Assembly (NCBI RefSeq): GCF_000718095.1
Contig: NZ_JOEI01000001.1
Coordinates: 186,001 to 250,000 of the forward strand
Origin: Streptomyces scopuliridis RB72
Lineage (GTDB): Bacteria; Actinomycetota; Actinomycetes; Streptomycetales; Streptomycetaceae
DNA length: 64,000 bases
Direction: 5' to 3'
A program made the translations under genes and the position numbers. The notes beneath the pieces are model-generated. The model was not told the origin of the DNA. It made no database searches and was given only the letters and a program-made list of their open reading frames with translations. Positions 1 to 9,256 of this stretch are shown piece after piece. The stretch's first letter is position 1, and each line of letters starts with the position of its first letter.

Positions 1-2
1 GG

Positions 3-842
3 CTCGACACGTATCTGTCCGCCTACCGGGAGCGGTTGGCCGGCGATCCGGTCACCGCGCTCCTCGTACGGGCCGGGCTGGGGCGCGGCTGGAACGCGAC
101 CTTCCTCACCCCCACGCCGACGGGCGAGGGCGAGCAGACGTTCACGGACGAGCTGGCACGGATCCGTGAGACACCCGCCGAGACGGCCCGCGCCGATCTC
201 GCCGAATCCCTGGCAGGACCGCTCCCCGCCCGGCTGCGCCGGTCCGATCTGCCGGCCCGCGCCGCCGATCTGCTGTGGTGGGTGTGGACGGAGACGGTGC
301 TGCCGCACTGGCCCCGGCGCCGGGGCATCATCGAGGCCGATGTCGTCGCGCGGACAGGGCAGTTGAGCCGGGGCGGCTGGGCCGCCGCTCTGGACGGCCT
401 GCGCCCGGGAATGCGCTGGCTGGGCGAGGGCCGGCTGCGGATCAACGCGTACGACTATCCGCAACTGGAGCTGTCCGGGGCGCGGTTGATGTTCGTCCCG
501 GTCACCCCGGGCCGTGGCTGGGTCTCCTGGGACACGGCGCACCGGTACGCCGTGGTGTACCCGTGCTCCGGCGCGCTGGCCGAGCAGGACCGCGCGCCGG
601 TGCCCGAGACTCTGGGCGCGTTGCTCGGAACGGCGCGGGCGGGCGTCCTCGTCCTCCTGGACACACCGAAGAGCACCACGCAGTTGGTGGCGCTGACCGG
701 CCAGGGGCTGGGCTCGGTGGGCCGTCATCTCAAGGTCCTGCTCGACGCGGGTCTGGTCCGGCGCCGGCGTACCGGGCGGTCCGTGCTCTATTACCGCACG
801 GACGCCGGACAGGTCCTGATGGATGTCCAACGGCGCGAGTGA
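3..842 (+). CDS. ArsR-like winged-helix regulator (5' truncated)
   Basis: The reading frame is open to the left edge (codons from base 3 read LDTYLSAYRERLAGDP), so the N-terminus lies outside the window; the TTG at 36 is internal. The last ~70 residues form a winged helix: TPKSTTQLVALTGQGLGSVG looks like the recognition helix, and the wing is RRRRTGRSVLYYRTDAG. This layout, a long N-terminal domain and a C-terminal ArsR-type HTH, is common in Streptomyces DUF5937-like regulators. No metal-binding Cys pairs are seen in the HTH, so metal sensing is not indicated. Its ligand and targets are unknown. It is separated from the fucosidase by 156 bp. Confidence 0.75.
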   Translation, partial: LDTYLSAYRERLAGDPVTALLVRAGLGRGWNATFLTPTPTGEGEQTFTDELARIRETPAETARADLAESLAGPLPARLRRSDLPARAADLLWWVWTETVLPHWPRRRGIIEADVVARTGQLSRGGWAAALDGLRPGMRWLGEGRLRINAYDYPQLELSGARLMFVPVTPGRGWVSWDTAHRYAVVYPCSGALAEQDRAPVPETLGALLGTARAGVLVLLDTPKSTTQLVALTGQGLGSVGRHLKVLLDAGLVRRRRTGRSVLYYRTDAGQVLMDVQRRE

Positions 843-930
843 GGCCGGGAACGCCGAACGCCGGGGACATCCTCCGGCGAACTCTGGCGACCGTCCCTCG
901 CCGTCCTGAGCCATCCCATCATGACCCCCG

Positions 931-1016
931 ATTCATCCGATGGATACGGAGGGGGCATGAGAATCTGGTCCTGATAGGAGCATTGACAGGTTCTGGTCAT
1001 GCTCCAATCATCGGAT
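931..1016. promoter_or_regulatory. Candidate operator repeats ahead of the fucosidase gene
   Basis: Bases 931-945 are a near-palindrome centred on CATCCGATG, and 1008-1016 (TCATCGGAT) repeats the same core just before the start codon. Such spaced copies could be a repressor site for the fucosidase gene. No clear -35/-10 pair was found. This is inference from repetition only. Confidence 0.25.
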
Positions 1017-3404
1017 CTCATGACGGAATTTCCCAGACGCCATGTACTCGGAATGACGGCAGGAGCGGCGATCGGCGCCGCTCTGGTCCACCCGGCCACG
1101 GCCGACGCGAGTCCGCGCACCACCCTGCCGGGGACGGAAACAGGGACGGATACGGGGACGCATACGGAAGGCGGCGGCGGTGACTGGGGTACGGTCCCGG
1201 CCGCTCTCCCCGTCCCCCTGGAGCGGTGGTTCGACAACGACGGCATCGACACCGCGGACGCCCGCGGTGGGAACTTCGACGGCTCCGGCTACACCTTCCC
1301 CGGCGAGGAACTCCCCGCCGGGGAGGTGGAGATCGACGGACTTACCTATCACTTCCCGGCCGCCACGGCAGGAGCGAAGAACAACATCGTCGCTCTCGGG
1401 CAACGCGTCGAACTGCCCCCGGGCCGCTACCTGTCGGGCCACTTCCTGGCCGCGAGCAGTTACGGCGAGACCTCCGGAGAGGCCGTCGTCCACTACGCGG
1501 ACGGCACCACCTCGACCGCCGCCCTCGGCGGCCCCGACTGGTACGGGGGCAAGGGCGCCCTCGTCGCCCCGTACCGCTACGGCCCCACCGGCGCCAAGGA
1601 CCCGCACCAGGTGGTGATCGCCGCCTCCACGGTGGCCATCGACCCGGGCAGGGAGGCGGTGGCCCTCACCCTGCCGGTCACCCGCCCCGCCGAGGCGAAC
1701 TCCTCCTCGCTGCACATCTTCGCGCTCTCCCTCCAACCCGCCGTCGAGGGGAGGGCGTTGGCGCTCCGCAGCGCGCGCTCGACGACCTCCTCGCTGGACC
1801 ACGGCGCACAGAGCGTCGAGGCCACGGTCGTCAACGCGGGGACGGTGGGCATCCTCGCCGCCGACGGGCTCAGCCTCTCCGTGGACGTCCCGGGCGCCCG
1901 TACGGTCGCGCCCGCCCGCGTCACCCGGCTCGCTCCCGGCGACGAGACCCGCGTACGGATCGGCATCCGCCCCGGCCCCGGCACCGCGCCGGGGACCGGC
2001 AGGGACGGCCGGATCGTCGCGCGTGGCCGGGGGCAGCAGGCCGCCGAGGTACGGCGCTCCCTCACCCTGGGAGTGCCCGACTTCCGGCCCACCGACGACT
2101 CCTTGAACACCCATCAGGCGCCGTACTGGTTCCAGGACGCGAAGTTCGGCGTCTTCATCCACTGGGGGGTCTACTCCGTGCCCGCGTGGGCGCCGGTCGG
2201 GGTGCAGTACGCCGAGTGGTACTGGTCCCAGATGCAGGACCCGAACAACCCGACGCACGCGTACCACCGCCAGACGTACGGCGAGTCATTCGCCTACGAC
2301 GACTTCATCCCGCGCTTCCGCGCCGAGCGGTTCGATCCGCGCTCCTGGGTCGAGCTGTTCCGGGACGCCGGCGCGCAGTACCACGTCCTGACCTCCAAGC
2401 ACCATGAGGGATTCGCCCTCTGGGACACCAAGGTCTCCGACCGCAACTCCGTGAAGATGGGCCCGAAGCGCGATCTGATCAGGGAACTCTTCGACGCCTC
2501 CCGCCGCTACACACCGGAGCTGCACCGAGGTCTGTACTTCTCGATGCCGGAGTGGTTCAACCCCGACCACCCCTGGCAGGGCCACGCGCCGCGCAATCCG
2601 TACACCCTCGAACCCGTCCCGTACACCGGCCACTTCGCGGGGCAGGACTACATCAAGGACCTCCAGGCCGCGCAGATGCTGGAGCTGATCGAGGGGTACG
2701 ACCCCGAGATCCTCTGGTGCGACATCGGCGGCGACAACGACAGCCATCGCGTCCTGGCGGAGTACTTCAACCACGCAAAGAACCGGGCACGCCCCATCGA
2801 GGTGACCGTCAACAACCGCTCGGGCATCGGCCCGCACGACTTCACCACGCCCGAGTACACCACGTACGACTCGGTCGTCACGGCGAAGTGGGAGGCCAGC
2901 CGGGGGCTCGACCCGCGTTCGTACGGCTACAACCAGGCCACTCCCGACGACAAGTACATGACGACCGAGGAGGTCGTCCACTCCCTCGTCGACATCGTCT
3001 CCAAGAACGGCAACTTCCTGCTCGACATCGGCCCGCGGGCCGACGGGACCATCCCGGAGATCATGGAGCGCCGGCTCCGCGAGACCGGGGAGTGGCTGAA
3101 AGTCAACGGCGAGGCGATCTACGGCAGTACGTACTGGGCGAGGATGCCGCAGCTCGGCGAGGACCTGCGCTTCACGGTCCGGCCGGAGAAGGCGTTCTAC
3201 ATCCACTCGCTCACCCGGCCGGGCAGCACGCTCACGGTCGAGGCTCCGGTGCCCGTCAGGCCCGGGGACCGGGTGACACTGCTCGGCCACGACCGGCCGC
3301 TGAGCTGGCGTACGACCGGCGGCAAGCTGGTCGTCGACGTACCGTCGGCGGCGCGCGCGTCCGGGCGGCATGTGTGGGTGTTCAAGGTCGACTGGCGGTC
3401 CTGA
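999..3404 (+). CDS. Secreted alpha-L-fucosidase, GH29
   Basis: Hydrolyses terminal alpha-L-fucose from glycans outside the cell. The N-terminus reads MTEFPRRHVLGMTAGAAIGA: an RR pair, hydrophobic core and Ala-rich cleavage region, so a Tat-type export signal. A beta-rich accessory region covers ~70-360, followed by the GH29 barrel from ~374 (FQDAKFGVFIHWGVYS). The Asp in EILWCDIGG near residue 574 is in the position of the family nucleophile. A short beta domain ends the protein. Total 801 aa, long for GH29 because of the N-terminal region. The ATG at 1020 matches the Tat signal as well as 999 does; neither has a strong ribosome site. The gene stands alone. Confidence 0.9.
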   Translation: MLQSSDLMTEFPRRHVLGMTAGAAIGAALVHPATADASPRTTLPGTETGTDTGTHTEGGGGDWGTVPAALPVPLERWFDNDGIDTADARGGNFDGSGYTFPGEELPAGEVEIDGLTYHFPAATAGAKNNIVALGQRVELPPGRYLSGHFLAASSYGETSGEAVVHYADGTTSTAALGGPDWYGGKGALVAPYRYGPTGAKDPHQVVIAASTVAIDPGREAVALTLPVTRPAEANSSSLHIFALSLQPAVEGRALALRSARSTTSSLDHGAQSVEATVVNAGTVGILAADGLSLSVDVPGARTVAPARVTRLAPGDETRVRIGIRPGPGTAPGTGRDGRIVARGRGQQAAEVRRSLTLGVPDFRPTDDSLNTHQAPYWFQDAKFGVFIHWGVYSVPAWAPVGVQYAEWYWSQMQDPNNPTHAYHRQTYGESFAYDDFIPRFRAERFDPRSWVELFRDAGAQYHVLTSKHHEGFALWDTKVSDRNSVKMGPKRDLIRELFDASRRYTPELHRGLYFSMPEWFNPDHPWQGHAPRNPYTLEPVPYTGHFAGQDYIKDLQAAQMLELIEGYDPEILWCDIGGDNDSHRVLAEYFNHAKNRARPIEVTVNNRSGIGPHDFTTPEYTTYDSVVTAKWEASRGLDPRSYGYNQATPDDKYMTTEEVVHSLVDIVSKNGNFLLDIGPRADGTIPEIMERRLRETGEWLKVNGEAIYGSTYWARMPQLGEDLRFTVRPEKAFYIHSLTRPGSTLTVEAPVPVRPGDRVTLLGHDRPLSWRTTGGKLVVDVPSAARASGRHVWVFKVDWRS

Positions 3405-3412
3405 GACCGTGT

Positions 3413-3438
3413 GGGGGCGGGAGCCGGCTCCCGCCCCC
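3413..3438. terminator. Bidirectional hairpin terminator
   Basis: A perfect 26-bp palindrome, arms GGGGGCGGGAGCC and its complement with essentially no loop, lies between the convergent fucosidase and YeeE-family genes. No T-run follows, which is usual in Streptomyces. Confidence 0.75.
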
Positions 3439-3450
3439 GCCGACCGGTGC

Positions 3451-4728
3451 TCAGCAGATACTGTCCCCCGGCTTGGGGTTGCTCAGCGCGAACAGCGGAC
3501 GCAGCCTCAGGCCGGCCCAGGTGCCCAGGATCGCGACGGCCCCCCAGATCCAGCCGTGCAGACTGCCCGACGCGATGCCCGCCAGATAGGCACCGATATT
3601 GCAGCCGCCGGCCAGCCGGGCGCCGATACCCATCAGCACACCGCCCAGCACCGCGGCGACGGCGGTCCGCCACGGTACGCCGCGATGGAGCGTCCAGGTG
3701 CCGCCGAGCGCCGCCGCCACCGCCGCGCCGATCATGATGCCGATGTCGGTCAGGCTGTTCTTGTCGGCGAGCACCGGACCCGCCAGCATCTCGGCGTTCT
3801 TGGGCTGCTGCCAGAACGTCCAGGTCTCCGGGTGCCCGCCGAGGGCGCGTACCAGCTCCGAGCCCCAGAGGCTGAACGCGCTGGTGACGCCCCAGGCGCC
3901 GCCGGAGACCAGCAGCACCCCGGCGCCGAGCACGGACAGCGCGAGGGCGCCGGCGGCCGGCGGCCAGGAGCCGCGCAGCACCCGTGCCGCGGCGCCGCGC
4001 GCGGACGGTACGGGGCCGGTCGGCGGCGGGTTGCGGCGGGCCTGGACGCGTCGCGAGACGAGCACGATGAGCGCGAGCGCCACCATGGTCACGGCCCAGG
4101 AACCGAACCAGCCGATGTGGTCGGCCATGACGACCGGCTCGAACGCGGGCAGGTCCTTCCAGAGGCCGAACTGCCAGGCGGCGAGGGTTGAACCGGCGAT
4201 GAAGCCACCGAGGGTGAGCACGATCGACGACTGTCCGGAACCGACCGCGAACAGGGTGCCGGAAGCGCAGGCGCCGCCGAGCTGCATGCCCACGGCGAAC
4301 AGGAACGAACCGGCCAGCAGCCCCACGCCCAGGCTCCCGGCCGACGGCGCGGGCACCGAACCGAAGACACCGGTGCCCGTGCCGATCAGCAGCGCGAACA
4401 GGGTCGCCGTGGTCCCGAGCAGCAGGGTGTGGGCGCGAAGTCCCGTGCCATTGCCTACGGCGACGAGCTGCCGCCACGCGGAGGTGAAGCCGAAGCGCGA
4501 GTGGAAGAGCGCCACCCCGAGGCCGAGGCCGAGCAGCAGGAGCACACCGGGCCGGGCCCCATGGGCGGACCACACATAGCCGGTCAGCGCCACGGCGATC
4601 AGCGCGGACACGACGAGCGGCACCCGGCGCACCGGCGGGGCGGGCGGAGCCTGGGGACGCGGTACGGAGGTGGGGGAGGGGGCGAGCAGAGCGACGGACT
4701 TCGTCGCCTCCACGGGCGGTGCGGTCAT
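3451..4728 (-). CDS. YeeE/YedE family sulfur-compound transporter
   Basis: Integral membrane protein of the Sulf_transp family, members of which take up thiosulfate or other sulfur species. Both signature Cys motifs are visible: GGACASGT near residue 154 and [12 protein letters not shown] near 374. Roughly ten hydrophobic segments alternate through the 425 aa, which is two family repeats in one chain. The start is the ATG at 4728 with GGAG eight bases upstream; the open frame extends further but has no better site. No TusA-like or rhodanese partner is beside it, so the exact substrate is open. It fits the sulfur theme of the next 25 kb. Confidence 0.85.
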   Translation of the reverse strand: MTAPPVEATKSVALLAPSPTSVPRPQAPPAPPVRRVPLVVSALIAVALTGYVWSAHGARPGVLLLLGLGLGVALFHSRFGFTSAWRQLVAVGNGTGLRAHTLLLGTTATLFALLIGTGTGVFGSVPAPSAGSLGVGLLAGSFLFAVGMQLGGACASGTLFAVGSGQSSIVLTLGGFIAGSTLAAWQFGLWKDLPAFEPVVMADHIGWFGSWAVTMVALALIVLVSRRVQARRNPPPTGPVPSARGAAARVLRGSWPPAAGALALSVLGAGVLLVSGGAWGVTSAFSLWGSELVRALGGHPETWTFWQQPKNAEMLAGPVLADKNSLTDIGIMIGAAVAAALGGTWTLHRGVPWRTAVAAVLGGVLMGIGARLAGGCNIGAYLAGIASGSLHGWIWGAVAILGTWAGLRLRPLFALSNPKPGDSIC

Positions 4729-5071
4729 GACGGGGTCTCCGGGGACAGGGTACGGGAGGGGCCAACGTGTCAGGAGGGGCCGCCGACGGCCGTAGCGGCA
4801 GACGTTCCGGCTTCCGGCTTCCGACGTCCCGCGAAGACGGTGCGTCGGCAACGGGGTGCGTCGGCTGCGGGTTCGAGGGCGACCGGTTCAGCGACGACAG
4901 GCTGTGCGGCGACAGAGGCCGTCGTCGACACACCACGCCGAGTTCGCGAAGAGCGCGAGACAGAGGAGGCGAGCGGGTGCGGACATACGGACGAGCATAA
5001 GGGCGGGTTTCCGCCTTGTGGACCCGCGTCTCGCCATACGGTCGGGACGTATCCCGGCGGAGCCCGTCGGT
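4729..5071. other. Intergenic region, no gene seen
   Basis: 343 bp between the divergent transporter and zinc-ribbon genes. Reading frames here lack family resemblance and have no start with a ribosome site. It must hold the promoter of the transporter gene, but no convincing -35/-10 pair was found. Confidence 0.5.
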
Positions 5072-5251
5072 ATGCACGGGAACCCCAGCGCGACCACCTA
5101 CACCTGCCATGTGTGCCGGCAGGAGTACGAACGGCCCGACCTGGCCGCCTGTCTCACCCACGACGCGGTGGTCTGCTCGCTCTGCCTGAGCACGGACAAG
5201 GCGGGCGACCATCTGCTGCCCGCGACGCCCACGGCGCCCGCCGCTCCCTGA
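5072..5251 (+). CDS. Small zinc-ribbon protein
   Basis: 59 aa starting at an ATG with GGAG nine bases upstream. It contains CHVC near residue 12 and CSLC near residue 36, two CxxC knuckles about 20 residues apart, with a His between them, so it probably binds one zinc ion. There is no other domain. The tail is Pro/Ala-rich (ATPTAPAAP). It is convergent with metE (32 bp gap). The function is not recognised; zinc-ribbon proteins of this size often bind protein or nucleic acid. Confidence 0.55.
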   Translation: MHGNPSATTYTCHVCRQEYERPDLAACLTHDAVVCSLCLSTDKAGDHLLPATPTAPAAP

Positions 5252-5282
5252 CTGGGGAGGGCGGGGCCGCGGGCGCGGTGCG

Positions 5283-7616
5283 TTACGGCCTCGGTGAGAC
5301 CGGGGCGGAGAGCGTGCCCCGGACCTCCCGGGCCGCCGCGACCAGGTTCTCCAGCGCGGCACGGACCTCCGGCCAGCCACGGGTCTTCAGCCCGCAGTCG
5401 GGGTTGACCCAGAGCCGTTCGGCCGGCACCGCCTCAAGTCCCCTGCGCAGCAGGCCCGCCACCTCCCCGGCGGAGGGGACGCGGGGCGAGTGGATGTCGT
5501 ACACCCCCGGGCCGACCTCGCGCGGATAGCCGGCCGCGGCCAGCTCGTCGGCGACCCGCATATGGGAGCGCGCGGCCTCCAGACTGATCACATCCGCGTC
5601 CAGGGCGTCGATCGCCGGGAGGATGTCGCCGAACTCCGCGTAACACATATGCGTATGGATCTGTGTGTCCGCGCGGACCCCGCCGGTGGTGATACGGAAC
5701 GCCTCGGTCGCCCAGCCGAGATACGCGTCGTGGTCGCGGGCGCGCAGCGGCAGCGTCTCGCGCAGCGCGGGCTCGTCCACCTGGATCACGGAAGTGCCCG
5801 CGCTCTCCAGGTCGTCGACCTCGTCGCGCAGCGCGAGGGCGACCTGCCGCGCCGTGTCGGCGAGCGGCTGGTCGTCCCGTACGAACGACCACGCCAGCAT
5901 GGTGACCGGACCGGTCAGCATGCCCTTGACGGGCCGGCCGGTGAGGGACTGCGCGTAGGTCGTCCAGCGCACCGTCATCGGGGCGGGCCGGGAGATGTCC
6001 CCGGCGAGGATCGGCGGCCGGACATAGCGGGTGCCGTACGACTGGACCCAGCCGTGCCGGGTGGCGAGATACCCCGTCAGCCGCTCGGCGAAGTACTGCA
6101 CCATGTCGTTGCGTTCGGGCTCGCCGTGCACCAGGACATCGATGCCGGTCTCCTCCTGGAACGAGACGACCTCGCGGATCTCGGCCTCGATGCGCTTGTC
6201 GTACCCCGCCGCGTCGATACGGCCGGCCCGCAGATCGGCGCGGGCCGTGCGCAACTCCGTGGTCTGCGGGAACGAGCCGATGGTCGTTGTCGGCAGCAAC
6301 GGCAGCCCCAGGTGGGCGCGTTGGGCCGCCGCCCGCTCCTCGTACGGCTGGGAGCGGCGGGCGTCCGCGTCCGTGACGGCGGCGGCCCGCGCGCGTACGG
6401 CCGGATCGTTGGTCAGCGCGGAGCCCGCCCTCGACGCCAAGTCGGTGCGGTTGGCGGCGAGTTCGGCGCTGATGGCGCCGGTGCCCCGCGCGAGGCCGCG
6501 GGCCAGGATGACGATCTCCTCGGTCTTCTGCCGGGCGAAGGCGAGCCAGCGGGCGATCCCCGGATCGATATCGCGCTCGGCCGTGACATCCAGCGGGACG
6601 TGCAGCAGGGAGCAGGAGGACGCCACATCGACCTGTCCGGCGAGGCCGAGGAGCGTACCGAGGACCGACAGGGACTTCTCGAAGTCGTTGATCCAGACGT
6701 TACGGCCGTTGACCACACCCGCGAGGAGCCGCTTGCCGGGCAGCCCGCCGACCGCCGCCAGCTCATCGAGATTCGCGGCGGCGGAGCCGGTGAAGTCCAG
6801 CCCGAGCCCCTCGACGGGGGACTTGGCCAGTACGGACAGAGCCGCGCCGAGCCGGTCGAAGTACGACGCGACCAGCAGCTTCGGCCGGTCGGTGAGAGCG
6901 CCCAGCTCCCGGTAGGCGCGGGCGACGGCGTTCAGCTCGGCCAGAGAGCGGTCCGCCACCAGGGCGGGCTCGTCCAGCTGGACCCACTCGGCGCCCGCCG
7001 CGCGCAGATCGGCGAGCACCTCCGCGTACACGGGCAGCAGCCGGTCCAGCAGGGTCAGCGGCTCGAAGCCGGCGGCGACCCCGGGGGCCGGCTTCGCCAG
7101 CAGAAGATAGGTGACCGGACCGACCAGCACCGGACGCGCGGTCAGACCGAGGGCGAGGGCTTCCCTGAACTCGGCGACCTGCTTGCCGGAATCGGCGGTG
7201 AAGACGGTGTCGGGCCCCAGTTCCGGCACCAGATAGTGGTAGTTGGTGTCGAACCACTTGGTCATCTCCAGCGGCGTCACCTCCCGCGTACCGCGTGCCA
7301 TCGCGAAGTACCCGTCCAGGGCGTCGGTTTCGACGGCGGCGCGGTGCCTGGCGGGGATCGCGCCGACCATGACGCTGGTGTCCAGGACATGGTCGTAGTA
7401 CGAGAAGTCACCGGTCGGCACCTCATGGACGCCGGCGTCGGCGAGCCGGCGCCAGGTGGCGCGGCGCAGTTCGGCCGCGGTGTCCCGGAGGGCGTCGGAG
7501 GTCACCCGGCCCTTCCAGTAGCCCTCGACGGCCTTCTTCAGTTCCCGGTTCGGGCCCTGACGGGGGTAGCCGTACACGGTGGCCCGTGGTGCCGCGGCTG
7601 CGGACTTCGTGGTCAA
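5283..7616 (-). CDS. metE: Cobalamin-independent methionine synthase MetE
   Basis: Transfers a methyl group from 5-methyltetrahydropteroyl-triglutamate to homocysteine, making methionine without B12. The length, 777 aa, is normal. The N-terminal barrel begins [20 protein letters not shown]. The C-terminal barrel carries the zinc ligands: [10 protein letters not shown] near residue 655, a Glu in [10 protein letters not shown], and Cys of [11 protein letters not shown] near 740. The start is TTG at 7616 with AAGGAG six bases upstream; no ATG fits the N-terminus. A cobalamin riboswitch lies upstream, so expression should fall when B12 is available and MetH can work. Confidence 0.95.
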   Translation of the reverse strand: MTTKSAAAAPRATVYGYPRQGPNRELKKAVEGYWKGRVTSDALRDTAAELRRATWRRLADAGVHEVPTGDFSYYDHVLDTSVMVGAIPARHRAAVETDALDGYFAMARGTREVTPLEMTKWFDTNYHYLVPELGPDTVFTADSGKQVAEFREALALGLTARPVLVGPVTYLLLAKPAPGVAAGFEPLTLLDRLLPVYAEVLADLRAAGAEWVQLDEPALVADRSLAELNAVARAYRELGALTDRPKLLVASYFDRLGAALSVLAKSPVEGLGLDFTGSAAANLDELAAVGGLPGKRLLAGVVNGRNVWINDFEKSLSVLGTLLGLAGQVDVASSCSLLHVPLDVTAERDIDPGIARWLAFARQKTEEIVILARGLARGTGAISAELAANRTDLASRAGSALTNDPAVRARAAAVTDADARRSQPYEERAAAQRAHLGLPLLPTTTIGSFPQTTELRTARADLRAGRIDAAGYDKRIEAEIREVVSFQEETGIDVLVHGEPERNDMVQYFAERLTGYLATRHGWVQSYGTRYVRPPILAGDISRPAPMTVRWTTYAQSLTGRPVKGMLTGPVTMLAWSFVRDDQPLADTARQVALALRDEVDDLESAGTSVIQVDEPALRETLPLRARDHDAYLGWATEAFRITTGGVRADTQIHTHMCYAEFGDILPAIDALDADVISLEAARSHMRVADELAAAGYPREVGPGVYDIHSPRVPSAGEVAGLLRRGLEAVPAERLWVNPDCGLKTRGWPEVRAALENLVAAAREVRGTLSAPVSPRP

Positions 7617-7766
7617 GGGACTCTCCTTCGCGAGTATGTCTCCCAAGATCCCGGCGACGGAGCGTGGGCGCGAAGAGGTGAACAGATCCGGCGGTCCACG
7701 GCGCTCCGCTGCCGCGGGTGCCCGCCCGATATGTACGCCGACCCGCCCACGAGGCCACCGAGATCT

Positions 7767-7789
7767 CCGCGCGCACCGGTGGCGCGCGG
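7767..7789 (-). promoter_or_regulatory. metE: GC hairpin after B12 box, possible expression platform
   Basis: An 8-bp all-GC stem (CCGCGCGC with its complement, 7-nt loop) lies directly downstream of the B12 box on the metE transcript. It could act as terminator or anti-antiterminator of the riboswitch; it is 151 nt before the start codon, so direct sequestration of the ribosome site looks less likely. Confidence 0.45.
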
Positions 7790-8013
7790 GCAGTGGCAGG
7801 TCTTCGGACTCGCGGGCACGTCCCGTACCCGTACGCGCGCGGATCACGCGCGTACCGACAGGGACCCCTACTGGCCGTCGCTTCCCGGGTCCGGCTCGGA
7901 CCCAGTGCTGATGACGGCGGTCGTTCCCACTCACCGCTGCGGGGCAGTCCCGGATTTCCACCGGGTTCCCTCTTACGACGCGCCTGCCCGGCTGGCAGGG
8001 CGAACCGACTGCA
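7775..8013 (-). ncRNA. Cobalamin (AdoCbl) riboswitch
   Basis: On the minus strand the conserved core is clear: AAGAGGGAACCCGGTG (about 7975-7960), then AATCCGGGACTGCCCCGCAG and GCGGTGAGTGGGAACGA down to 7921, then GAGTCCGAAGACCTGCC and the B12 box CCTGCCACTG at 7800-7791. These are the signature elements of the class in the right order. A -10-like TAAGGT at 8025-8020 would start the RNA near 8013. It controls metE, the B12-independent enzyme, a known arrangement in actinobacteria. Confidence 0.93.
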
Positions 8014-8102
8014 CGAGCCACCTTAGGCGCTGGAGCCGATCACGGACAGCACGGTCCACATTCCGGCCGACCGATGCCCCTGACCCGCGGGCCCATCCGG
8101 TG

Positions 8103-9170
8103 TCACGCCTGGGACAGCAGCTCCTCGATCAGACCCCCCACCTGCGCGGTCTCGATGAGGAAGCCGTCGTGCCCGTACGGCGACTCGATGGTTCTGAGCC
8201 GGTCGGCCCCCGGGATGGCGGCGGCCAGCTCCGCCTGCTGGCCCGGCGGATAGAGCCGGTCGGAGTCGACCCCCGCGACGAGGGCCGGCATCCGGACCCG
8301 GCGCAGGGCCGCCGCGGCGCCCCCGCGGCCCCGGCCGACGTCATGGCCGTTCATCGCCTCGGTGAGCGTCACATAGCTCCCCGCGTCGAACCGGCGCACC
8401 AGCTTCGTGGCGTGATGGTCGAGATACGACTCGACCTGGTACCGGCCGCCCCGCCAGGGATGACCGCCCGGCTGCGGGTCCCGGCCGAACCGGGCGCCGA
8501 GCTCCGGCTCGCTGCGGTACGTCACATGCGCGATGCGGCGGGCTATCCCCAGCCCTCGGTACGGACCACCGCCGGCCGGGGCGTCGTGATAGCGGCCCCC
8601 CTGCCACGCCGGGTCCGACCGGATCGCCGCGATCTGGACGGCGCCCCAGGCGATCTGCTCCGCGGAGGCGGCGGCCGGACACGCGAGCACCAGCAGCGCT
8701 CCGGTGCGCTCCGGCCGGCCGACGGCCCATTCGAGGGCCCGCATACCGCCCATGGACCCGCCGATGACGGCGGCCCAGCGCGCGATCCCCAACGCGTCGG
8801 CGAGGGCCGCCTCGGCGGCCACCTGATCGCGCTGGGTCACATACGGGAACGCCGGCCCCCAGCGGCCCCCGCCCGGCCGGGCCGAGGAGGGGCCGGTGCT
8901 GCCCTGGCAGCCGCCGAGCACATTCGGCGCGACCACGAACCAGCGGCTGGTGTCGAGCGCCCGGCCGGGACCGACCAGGGCATCCCACCACCCCCCTGTG
9001 GGGTGCCCGGGCCCGGCCGGTCCCGCGACATGGCTGTCCCCCGTCAGCGCGTGCAGGACCAGCACCGCGTTCGAACCGTCGGGGGCGAGCCGCCCCCAGG
9101 TCTCGTACGCGAGCCGGACCCCGGGCAGCGCTCCGCCCGCCTCCAGCGGGAGCGGACCGTCGAGCGTCAC
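8103..9170 (-). CDS. metX: Homoserine O-acetyltransferase MetX
   Basis: Activates homoserine by acetylation for the sulfhydrylase MetY. Alpha/beta hydrolase fold: nucleophile Ser in GGSMGGMRALEW near residue 140, Asp in GVDSDRLYPP near 301 and His in YGHDGFL near 331. Substrate-site motifs LTGDSHVAGPAG and NVLGGCQGSTGPSS are intact. The listed start is the GTG at 9170, which has no ribosome site. The frame stays open upstream with family-like residues (WQEGDPAGRR) to a CTG at 9260 that overlaps the metY stop as CTGA, with AAGG eight bases before it. The true start may be that CTG, adding 30 aa. Confidence 0.92.
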   Translation of the reverse strand: MTLDGPLPLEAGGALPGVRLAYETWGRLAPDGSNAVLVLHALTGDSHVAGPAGPGHPTGGWWDALVGPGRALDTSRWFVVAPNVLGGCQGSTGPSSARPGGGRWGPAFPYVTQRDQVAAEAALADALGIARWAAVIGGSMGGMRALEWAVGRPERTGALLVLACPAAASAEQIAWGAVQIAAIRSDPAWQGGRYHDAPAGGGPYRGLGIARRIAHVTYRSEPELGARFGRDPQPGGHPWRGGRYQVESYLDHHATKLVRRFDAGSYVTLTEAMNGHDVGRGRGGAAAALRRVRMPALVAGVDSDRLYPPGQQAELAAAIPGADRLRTIESPYGHDGFLIETAQVGGLIEELLSQA

Positions 9171-9256
9171 CCAGGAGCGGCGGCCGGCCGGATCCCCCTC
9201 CTGCCAGCCACCGGTGGCCGGCGGGAGGGGGAGCGTGGCCGGTTCGGCGGAGGTGT

